A stretch of 64,000 nucleotides of DNA from JAEUIE01 sp046350055 (lineage in GTDB: Bacteria > Planctomycetota > Planctomycetia > Gemmatales > HRBIN36), in assembly GCA_046350055.1 (NCBI GenBank), contig JAXMBC010000001.1, positions 496,001 through 560,000 on the forward strand, read 5' to 3'. Position numbers and translations under genes: made by a program. Of this stretch, positions 26,958-35,800 are shown piece after piece (the first letter of the stretch is position 1; every line of letters starts with the position of its first letter). The notes beneath the pieces are model-generated. The model was not told the origin of the DNA, searched no databases, and saw nothing but the letters and a program-made list of their open reading frames with translations.

Positions 26958-28504
26958 CCTTGTGACTCGGCATCGTCACTGAATCAGAGAGATTTTCCAG
27001 AATCGGAATCGAGCTGCGAAACTTCTTCCGCAGTAGAGCGTACTACTAGGCATGAGCAAGGATGTTCTCCCTCCTGATCCCCTGTCGCTGCCCGAAGATG
27101 TCGCGCTGCTCAAGGCGATGATTGTGGAACTGCAGCAAGCCCAGCAGCGTAGTCAACGCACCATTGATGGTCTGCAACAACGACTGGAACAACTGCTCAA
27201 GCGTCTGTATGGTCCGCGTGGCGAGAAGTTCGACCCTCAGGCGTATGCCCTGTTTCCGGAACTGAAGGCGCTGCTGGATCAGCCTGCTCCACCCTTAGCA
27301 CAGCCTGTACAAGAAGCTGGGGCCACACCGAAGAAGTCATCCACGGGTCGTCGCCAGCTTCCCTCATCCCTTCGCCGTGAACAGCATCGCTACGAACTGC
27401 CCGAAGATCAGCGGCAATGCCCGAACTGCCACGTCACCTGCGAACCGTTCAGCGAAGAGGTGACTGAGCAGCTCGATTACATCCCCGCCAATCTCTTCGT
27501 GCACGAGCACATCCGCTGCAAGTATGCCTGCCCCCAGTGCAAAAGCCATGTCGTGACCGCTCCCAAGCCGGCCCAACCCATCGACAAAGGGCTGCCTGCG
27601 GCCGGCCTCATCGCTCATGTCGCCGTGTGCAAGTACAGCGATCATGTACCGCTCCATCGCCAGGAGCAGATCTTTGCCCGGCATGGCCTGGAACTCCCTC
27701 GATCCACGACCTGTGATTGGATGGCGTCAGCTGCAGAACTGCTCAAGCCGCTCTACGACGAGATGATCAAAGAGATCCTGCAGTCGCGCCTGCTGCACAC
27801 GGACGACACGCGGGTGTCGATGCAGGACAAGGCGACACCAGGAAAAACGACCTCGACCCGCTTCTGGACCTATGTCGGGGATGATGAGCATCCCCTGACA
27901 GTCTTCGACTTTACACTCTCACGGCAACGTGATGGCCCCGCCTCCTTCCTGAAGGGTTATTCGGGAGCGATTCAGGCCGATGGGTACTCGGCCTACGATG
28001 GCATCGCGGCTCAGCGGTAACAACCCACGCGGTGGGTGCTGGGCCCATGCGCGCCGTCACTTCCATGACACCGAGAAGACGGCACCACCGATGTATTATG
28101 CCGAGGTCATGGCCCGCATCGGTCGGCTGTTTGCCATCGAACGGGACATCAAGGAGCGGCTGGAGTCGATGACAGAGCAACAAGGCCATCCCGTCGTGGG
28201 GACGGCTGCCGATGCGGTGCGCCTGGAGGTACGACAGTTACGCACGATACCGGAGCTTGAGACGCTACGCCACTTCCTCGACGAGCAGAAGAAGGACGCG
28301 TTGCCCAAGAGTCCCTGGGGACAGGCGGTGAACTACGCCCTCAACCAGTGGGACGACTTGTGTCTCTTCACCACGCTCGGCTGTTTGGCGATAGGTAGAG
28401 TCGAGAGGTGGCGGTGGTTTAGGTCAGGCCCATCTGTTGCCGGCCCTTTCGTCTGCCGGTGCCTCACTCGCCTGACCGTGCTCCGTTTCCACCTCCCGCT
28501 CCTC

Positions 28505-28537
28505 GAACCGGACGTGCAGGTTTCCCGCATCCGGCTC
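28505..28537 (-). ncRNA. Group II intron domain V
   Basis: A hairpin, GAGCCGGATGCGGG-AAAC-CTGCACGTCCGGTTC, with the AGC catalytic-triad-like start and terminal tetraloop characteristic of domain V, placed after the reverse transcriptase stop. Confidence 0.85.
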
Positions 28538-28549
28538 TCATCCGAATCA

Positions 28550-29878
28550 TCAGGCCTTCGCATTCGTCTTGGCCACGCGGTGGCTCGGAATTGGGTAAAG
28601 CCCCAATTCCTCATACAGGTAGTGGTCCGGAAATCGGTGATGACCCCGGCCGCGACGCTGAATCCGCCGCATCAGCCAACTGCGGAAACGATTCTCGGTG
28701 TACCGGCGGACCGCCCAATACACCTTCGTCACCGGACCCTGGTTGAAGTACCCGCACCAGCCCCGAAGGATCGGATTGAGCACCTCGACCCGCTCCTCGG
28801 GCCGTTGCCAGTTCCAGCGACTACTCGTCTCCTCGTGGATTCGCTTCTTAAGTTTGATCACCGCCTTCTTCGAGATGCGTGTGCCGATGAAGGTACGACC
28901 CTCTTTGCCGTAGAAACGCCCGACGGTGTAGCCGAGGAAGTCGAACGACTCCTGCGGCAGTTGCACCAGTCGGGTTTTGGGTTCGTTGACCGTCAGCCCC
29001 AGCCGCGTGATAATATTGCGGAACGCGGCCATCGCCGCCGGGCCGTTGCCGGGCCGACAGCAGATCACCAGATCGTCCGCATAGTTCACCACCCGCGCTT
29101 GAAACTGCCGCTCATGACCGAACTGCTTCCACGCCAGAACGAACCGTCGGAAGTACAGGTTCGCCAGCAACGGCGAGATCACACCGCCCTGAGGCGTGCC
29201 GCGGTGAAAGTCCGCGGCAGCCGTCGTGCGTTGCTCCCGTCGCCCCTGCCGCTCCACCGCCGGTGCTTCGAGCCAGGCTTTTACGACCGACAGCACCCTG
29301 CCGTCCGCGATCCGCCGACTCACGCACCGCATCAAAGGGCCGTGGGGAATCGTGTTGAAGTAGTCGGATAGGTCCGCGTCCACCACTTCCCGCAACCCCG
29401 TTCGGCCACATGATAATACGTCCGACGCACTGCCATCTTGGCATCGGCCTCGCTGCGGAAACCGTACTGCTCGTCGCAGAGGTCCACCTCGAAGATCGGC
29501 CCGATGACCAGCAGCACTGCCATCTGCACCACGCGATCCCGAATCGTCGGAATCCCCAGCGGACGCTGTCCGCCGCTCGCCTTGGGAATCCACACTCTGA
29601 GAAGGGGCTGCGGCCGATACTCCTTCCGCCGCAACTCCTCCCGCAACGCCGTCAGCCACGGTTCGACGCCATCCGACTCGATGACCGCGAACGACTGGTC
29701 GTCCACGCCCGGCACCCCGCCGTTCGCACGGCAACGCCGATACGCTTCCACCAGCACGTCCCACCGCCACACTTTGTCCCACAGCGTGTAGAACCGACAA
29801 TCGACGGCCAACTTGGCTTTCGCCTGCAAGCGCCTTCTGCAGCTTCTCAACACTCGAAGGAGGAGTTGGTAGACTCAT
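28550..29878 (-). pseudogene. ltrA: Group II intron reverse transcriptase/maturase, frameshifted twice
   Basis: The start MSLPTPPSSVEKLQKAL is in one frame, LAVDCRFYTLWDKVWRWDVL to YYHVAERG in a second, and LREVVDADLSDYFNTIPHGP onward in the first. The polymerase site YADDL, GTPQGGVISPLLANLYF and the thumb/maturase end WCGYFNQGPVTKVYWAVRRY are intact. Single-base shifts near 29830 and 29395 break the gene. The intron is therefore probably not self-mobile, unless these are sequencing errors. Confidence 0.8.
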
Positions 29879-30488
29879 CGTCAATCTCCCGGTTGTCGCC
29901 GCTTCGTGCGTTCGATCTGAATCAGGGTCCCTTCCCTCCACCGGCGTTACCCGGCTTCACGAGTACTACGGACCCATCCGCCATCTGCTCCCACCGCCGC
30001 TGGCCCTCACGGGTTCGGCGTTGCTCGAAAGCATGGATGCAGACTTCCCTTGTTGCCTGGAGAACCATTCGCGTGCGTGCCGTCACCACTACCCCGGAAG
30101 AATTGCTCGGTGCACCTAGCGTCGCTTCCCGAACAACGTCGGCCTTCCCCGTTATTGTGGCGGGTCGGCTTCCCCATTGGCCGTATCGAGGCCTGCTCGG
30201 TGTTCACTGAACGTTACGGCCCACACGCCCGCTGACTTCCTTTAACAGAAGCCGTCTCTGAGAGTGCTTCAGATCATTCGTCGCCTCCTGATCCGCCCCC
30301 AGTGCTTCCGGCTGGGACGCTATACGCCGGTCGGGACTTCCACCCGAGGATCCTCCAAGCCTTTACAAGGCACACACAACAACATCGCCGAGCGGTCACT
30401 GCGTGGCATCGCCCTGGGACGACGCAACTGGCTCTTCGTCGGAAGCCCCCAGGGAGGCCAAACCGCTGCCATCCTCTTCAGCGTGCTC

Positions 30489-30647
30489 GCCAGCTGCAAA
30501 CGCCATGAAGTCGAACCCTGGGCCTATCTCCGCGACGTGTTGCAACGACTGGCACTGCCAGCCACTCCTGAAGAGCTACGCCAACTGTTTCCCCATCGCT
30601 GGAAGCCAAACCCCGGCACGAAGTGACGGGATTCGTCGGACGCATAC
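30489..30647 (+). repeat. 159-bp direct repeat, copy 1 (IS66 right end)
   Basis: Identical to 31953-32111 except for one base (ggcactg versus gacactg). Both copies stop exactly at the IS66 terminus. Confidence 0.9.
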
Positions 30648-30652
30648 GCAGT

Positions 30653-31952
30653 TCAGCTAGATTGGCAACAAAGTACGACCCAAGCGCGGGAAGGAACAGG
30701 TAAGCGACTGCGTTGACTCCGTCGCCGTAAGGCGAAGAGCCAGCCGCGAATCACTTGCGTCCGGAATGCTTCCATGGCTGGCAAGTTGCCAGAGATCGCG
30801 TGGTACTGGTAGTAACCTCGTACCACTGAGCCCAGCCACTGGCCTTGCTGCGAAACTGGAGTGTGACGATACTTCATCAGTGTCGTCTTCACCACTTGCA
30901 ACTTGGCACGCAGCCGAGCTTTGATCGTCTGTCGGCGAAGCAAGTAGCCCTCGCCATTCCGAGGTTTTCCACAGATGTGGGTGAACCCCAGAAAATCGAA
31001 GGTCTCCGGTTTGCCCAAGCCCCGTTGCTGCCGATTGACTTGGGCGTAACGCCCAAATTCAATCAGCCGGGTCTTGTTCGCATGCAGGCAAAGACTGAAT
31101 CGCTTCAGGCGTTCCCGAAGGTCCGCCAGAAAACGCCTTGCGTCCGCCACGTTCTGGAATCCCACTACGAAGTCATCCGCATAGCGAACGAGGATGACTT
31201 CGCCGGTGGCGTGTTTCTTCCGCCACTGGTGAGCCCAGAGATCGAAGACATAATGCAGGTAAACATTCGCCAGGAACGGTGATGCCACCGAACCTTGCGG
31301 AGTTCCCACCGTCGTCTTCGACCTGGCACCTTGCTCCGAGACTCCTGCCCTGAGCCATTTCTGAATCAGACGCAAGATTCTCGGATCTGCCACGCGATGC
31401 TCGATGAACTTGAGCAGCCATTCATGGCTAATGGTGTCGAAGAAGACCTGAATATCCGCATCGAGTATCCACCTCACCCGTTTTCGTGCCAGCCCTACCC
31501 AAAGTGAATCCAACGCATCATGTTGGCTACGCCCTGGACGGAAACCATACGAAAACCCCAGGAAGTCTTCCTCGTGGATCGCCTCCAGTACAGTCACCAC
31601 TGCCCGTTGGACTAGCTTGTCCTCCAGGGAAGCAATGCCTATCGGACGCTCCCGACCATCGGCCTTCGGTATGAAGACGCGACGACTAGGTTGTGCTCGA
31701 TAGGTTCCGCTGTGGACTCGCCTGTGCAAGTCCATGAGACGCTCTTCGAGACCTTCCTGATACTGTTGCCAGGTCACCCGATCCACTCCGGGAGCAGCAC
31801 TTCGCTTGAGGGCGAAAAAGCTTTCACGCAGCAGGTCGATGGTGACATGATGCAACAGTGCGGTGAAGCGCATCCGCTTCTCCCGCTGTGCCACTTTGCG
31901 CACACGCCACAGTGGAGACGACGCCAAGCCCCGGCTCTGTGTCCGGCTGGCG
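30653..31952 (-). pseudogene. Second reverse transcriptase (group II intron-type), end-truncated
   Basis: The minus-strand frame contains the whole palm: GVDRVTWQQYQEGLEERLMD, RVFIPKADGRERPIGI, YGFRPGRSQHDALD, GTPQGSVASPFLANVYL, the catalytic YADDFVVGF and FDFLGFTHICG. The frame opens within the IS66 remnant at 31963, so the true N-terminus is lost. The C-terminus shifts frame after RRRSQRSRL. No domain V is visible before 30489. It is more like the intron/standalone RT class with MRFTALLHHVT at the start than like the intron RT at 28.5 kb. Confidence 0.7.
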
Positions 31953-32111
31953 GCCAGCTGCAAACGCCATGAAGTCGAACCCTGGGCCTATCTCCGCGAC
32001 GTGTTGCAACGACTGACACTGCCAGCCACTCCTGAAGAGCTACGCCAACTGTTTCCCCATCGCTGGAAGCCAAACCCCGGCACGAAGTGACGGGATTCGT
32101 CGGACGCATAC
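31953..32111 (+). repeat. 159-bp direct repeat, copy 2 (orphan IS66 right end)
   Basis: An orphan copy of the tnpC 3' end and right terminal repeat. With copy 1 it brackets the second reverse transcriptase. Confidence 0.9.
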
Positions 32112-32293
32112 AGACTACACCTTCCACCCTGTCTCTGGGATCGCACCCCATGCTTCCTCTTCATCACCTTGCCAGCAGCGTCGTATACCCCTTCTCCAGA
32201 TTGCGCAGTAATTCGGGAATCGGGCCACTTTTTGATCGAAATCTATACAGCGTTTATTTGGTAACAACTACGATCAGAAAAAAGACGGGGACA
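32112..32293 (+). repeat. Transposon-end repeat E3 (inverted)
   Basis: Related to E1/E2 in reverse orientation: GCGCAGTAATTCGGGAATCG, then a tail ending GACGGGGACA at 32293. The first part (CTTCCACCCTGTCTCTGGGA) also occurs at 44728-44750. It marks the remains of another copy of the CHC2-type transposon, inserted into the IS66 fragment that follows. Confidence 0.5.
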
Positions 32294-32428
32294 TCTAGCC
32301 ACCTGACCTCGCTAATACCGCTCCTCTGACCACTCCGCTTTGGGGTTCGCCATACGTATCTCCTTCACTGCTTGGAATGAGATCGAGGCTAACATACCTG
32401 TCAAGAATGGCGTTCACAGGACGGGTAC
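32294..32428 (-). mobile_element. IS66 left-end fragment
   Basis: On the minus strand from 32428: GTACCCGTCCTGTGAACGCC, TTGACAGG and then MANPKAEWSEER (ATG at 32353), matching the IS66 left repeat and tnpA start. It is cut off at the E3 transposon end. Its first bases supply the last codons and stop of the adjacent membrane-protein gene. Confidence 0.6.
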
Positions 32429-32808
32429 CCAATACTTACATAAGCGTAAGCCGTGACGAACAAAGTTATAAGCGCGACTACTACAGTAGTAGCGATCAAT
32501 ACTACTTTTGACGATAGCAAGTACTTGTCATACGCAGGCAGTCCATATTTACTATAAAGAACTTCATCATCCAGGGAGTAGTCACTTGGATCGGCACAGT
32601 ACACATACTGCACAACATAATTACCTTCCAATATTACAGCGACTATTTTCTGCATTGCTCCTGCTTGACCATGCGTATCACGGGCCACTCTCTGCAACTT
32701 ACCGTGGTTCGCTTTAAAGTAGTATTCACATTTTGCCATGTACACAATATACCAAGATGCAATACATAAGATAAGCATGCATGACGTTTTTATATATACA
32801 TTCTTCAT
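32401..32808 (-). CDS. Candidate immunity protein for RHS 2 (two-TM)
   Basis: 135 aa from the ATG at 32808, 18 bp after the RHS 2 stop. Two transmembrane segments (residues ~8-25, MLILCIASWYIVYMA; and ~98-122, VVLIATTVVVALITLFVTAY) flank a ~70-residue probably external loop. Position suggests an immunity partner of the RHS 2 tip. The final residues YPSCERHS and the stop are encoded by an inserted IS66 terminal repeat, so the original C-terminus has been replaced. Confidence 0.5.
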   Translation of the reverse strand: MKNVYIKTSCMLILCIASWYIVYMAKCEYYFKANHGKLQRVARDTHGQAGAMQKIVAVILEGNYVVQYVYCADPSDYSLDDEVLYSKYGLPAYDKYLLSSKVVLIATTVVVALITLFVTAYAYVSIGYPSCERHS

Positions 32809-32825
32809 CGCTATTGTCCTTAGTG

Positions 32826-35800
32826 CTAAGTGTTGTAAAGGCATAATAGACCTCGTGCTTTAAGAATCGCCCACCATTGATAATATGCTCTAAGAAGATT
32901 TCTTTGTATATTAAACTCGGTACACGAACCTTTTTGACATGCGCTCGCTATCGCTCGAAGCAAGCAAGAGTAGAAGGAGGAGCATTGCCCAGCACAATAA
33001 TATGCTTGTAACTCTTTTACGAGATCAGTGAAGCAGTCACCTTTACTAAAATCAGACCAACAAGCACACTGTGTTACATGTGTCAACTCGTGATGAAGGT
33101 GCCTTTGCCAGTCTGGATCATTTAGGCATATTGCAACGTGAGCACCTTCACATGGCAATGGTGGCAACCTAGGAGCAGGCGCTGGCCCTCGCACAGGCCA
33201 TGTTGTCGTAACTGCACCTCCGACTCCACAGTTACAGAAGCACTCAACATTAAATGTAAAGTCCTTCTTGCATCTGTAAATCCATTTGAGAATCGCATCA
33301 TAAACGCCTTTTGGAAGAAAGTCGCCAATCCCCTTTTCTGCCATCTGATTTTCATTCCAAGGGCAATTTGTCTTCGTCCATGGAACTCCTGCACCTGCTC
33401 CCTTTCCCCATTTTGCACATTCCCTAATTGCGCTTCGTATTTGAACCTGCGATGGATGTGCATCAGCATCCATAAATGCGAAGGCATTGAGTACTCTTCC
33501 AAGCCGCGCATTGTAAACTGTTATAGTGTTGAGAATAAGAGATGTTGAGGTATTCCAATTTAACAATCCATGGTACTGATATGGATTATACTGTGAATAG
33601 GAAGCCAAAAGTGCATTTCCATAACTGTCAAACAGATAGGATCCAGCACTCTGTCCGGAATCAAGCAGAACACTATCCACTGAGGCCATACCGTCATGGC
33701 TAACGTACATGCTTGATGCCCCTGTTCTGAATCCGATCACGGAGTGCGATTGACGAGGCGCATGTGTGTATAAAATGCTATCTGTTTCCAGCAGTACGCT
33801 ATTGTCATAAGTGTACGATAATAACGTGTTTTCATCATTGCAAACGTAAATCAGATTGTCCATATTATATGTATAAGTTACCATTTGCTGCATTGATTGC
33901 ATGCATTTAATTCGATTATCGTCATCCCATGTGTATGTGGATCGCGAACCAATATGATCCCATTCTGCAGTTTGATTACCACTCTTATCGTAAGTGTACG
34001 TCGTAAATCCAGACGCGCTTTCTATTCGCAAGAGCTGATTTGCAATATCGGAAGTGTATGTAGTTTTAACTCCCGAGTTGATCATTTGAGATCTGTTTTG
34101 CGCTAAATCATACGTATAGGTTATATCGTATGCAATTGTGCCACTTCGACGCTCCCTATTCAACTGATAGATTAGATCATAACTCCATGTTGTCCGCGTG
34201 TTATCCGCATCAAGCACTTTCGTTTTGTTCATCGTATTATCATACGAATAGTCATATCGAGACACATACGTCCCATCAGCCCGCACGTTAGCGAGCGTCG
34301 TCATCCGATCAGCAGAATCGTAGCTGTAACTCGCCCGCACGCGATTGGCGAGCTTCTGCATAGTCCTACGGCCAGCCACATCGTAAGTGAAGGTGGTGTT
34401 TTCCTGGAACGGATTGAGCAGTCTGGTGATCTGTCGCTCGCCATCGTACCAGTAAGTAAACCGCCCGCCATCGGGCTCACGCATTCTCACCCGCTGTCCG
34501 ATGGCATCGTAGCCATAGGTAATCCGCTTGGCGAAGCTATCCGAGGCCAACAATGTGCGTCCCACTGCATCGAAGCTGTAGGTGTAGCGTCCCGTCCAGT
34601 CTTGTATCTTCGTTCGTTGTCCCACGGCGTCGTAAACCTGGGTGGCTCGGGTTTGGTCCTGGTACTTCCAGCCGGTGGTCTTCCCCTCAGTATCGTAGAA
34701 GTAGGTGGTTCGCAGGCTCCGGCCATCGATGCGAAGCGTCTGCTGACCAGCGCTATCATACCCGTAAGTTGTGCGGCGGAGCAAGGCATCCATCACGTAA
34801 ACTTGCCGCCCGTTGGGGTCATAGGCGAAGCTGGTGCGATTGGCCCGGCCATCTACCAGACCTGTGCGTTGGCTGGCCCGGTCATAAACCGTGGTCACGC
34901 GGATGTTCAAGGCATTGAGCGACGCCAAATTCCGTCCTGCCACGTCGTAGATGGCAGTGGTACGATTATTGTTGGCATCCCGCACGGCCAGTTGCCGCCC
35001 CGCACCGTCGTAGAGGTAGCTGGTGCGGAAGAGCAACGGGTTGATCGTGGCTATCGTCTGTCCGGCGGCATCGTAAAGCTGGGTGGTGCTGTTGGCCAAA
35101 GCATTCGTCATCCGCCGCTGCTGGTTGGCAGCATCATACGCAAAGCTAGTGCGGTTGTTGAGTGCATTCCGTACCGCCAAGGTACGATTGGCCACGTCAT
35201 AGATCGAAGTCGTTCGGAAGCCGAGGGCATTGATGCTGGCCACCGAGCGATCCGCACTGTCATACATCGTAGTGCTTCGGTTTGCCAGAGCATCCACCAT
35301 CGCTACTGTTCGGCCCGCCGCATCATAGACCGTCGTGTTGCGGTAGTTCAGCGCATTCTGTACCGCCTGTTGCCTACCCAGTGCATCGTAGATCATCGTG
35401 GTGCGGTTGAGCAGTGGACTGATGCTCGCCTTCATCTGCCCGGCAGTGTCATAAACCATACTGCTGCGCCGCAGCAGCGGATCAATGCTTGCCACCGTCT
35501 CATCGGCGCTATTATACACCGTAGTGTTGCGGAAGTTCAGCGGATTGATGCTGGCCACGTCACGACCACCGGCGTCATACACCATGGTGCCACGCCGTCC
35601 CAGAGGATCGATCCTGGCCACGGTCTGCCCCACTGCGTTGTACACGGTGGTGCTGCGGAAGTTGAGCGGATTGATCCCGGCGATCACCCGGTTGGCCGCA
35701 TCGTAGACGCTGGTGTTCCGTTGCAGCATGGGATTGATGGTCGCCAAGCTGCGGCCAGCGGCATCATAGATCATGCTGTTGCGTCGCCCCAGGCCATCGA

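Larger units (their letters stand above)
28395..30375 (-). mobile_element. Group II intron, antisense to IS66 tnpC
   Basis: The boundaries are fixed by the split IS66 codon: the exon reads gcgatag|acaacaac when joined. On the minus strand the intron begins GTGTG (30375-30371), fitting the GUGYG consensus, and ends with AC (28396-28395), fitting the AY rule. Domain V is visible at 28537-28505 (GAGCCGGATGCGGGAAACC, then TGCACGTCCGGTTC). Length 1981 bp with an internal reverse transcriptase ORF. Because it lies antisense to tnpC, splicing cannot rescue tnpC mRNA. Confidence 0.85.
27052..30626 (+). pseudogene. tnpC: IS66 TnpC transposase, frameshifted and intron-interrupted
   Basis: The first exon starts MSKDVLPPDPLSLPEDVALL with a leucine-zipper helix, the CPNC/CPQC zinc finger (residues ~120-165) and the DDE domain (LLHTDDTRVSMQD, IQADGYSAYDG). 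Near 28012 a frameshift ends the frame; GCWAHARRHFHDTEKTAPP continues in another frame to 28394. The intron follows, then NNIAERSLRGIALGRRNWLF to HRWKPNPGTK (30376-30626). Joining 28394 to 30376 restores GCLAIDNNIAERSLR. Confidence 0.8.
26130..30647 (+). mobile_element. IS66-family element interrupted by a group II intron
   Basis: The left end GTTTCCGTCCGGTGAATC (26130) and the inverted right end (minus strand GTATGCGTCCGACGAATC, ending 30647) are imperfect terminal repeats of the IS66 type. A 7-8 bp duplication, (g)gcagttc, flanks both ends (26122-26129 and 30647/30648-30654), matching the 8-bp IS66 target duplication. It contains tnpA, tnpB and tnpC, with tnpC split by the intron at 28395-30375. 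Confidence 0.75.

Noticed and set aside
27980..29371. Plus-strand ORF of 463 codons through the IS66 tnpC and intron
   Set aside because: Only the first part (tnpC in its shifted frame) is meaningful; the rest is antisense to the intron reverse transcriptase.
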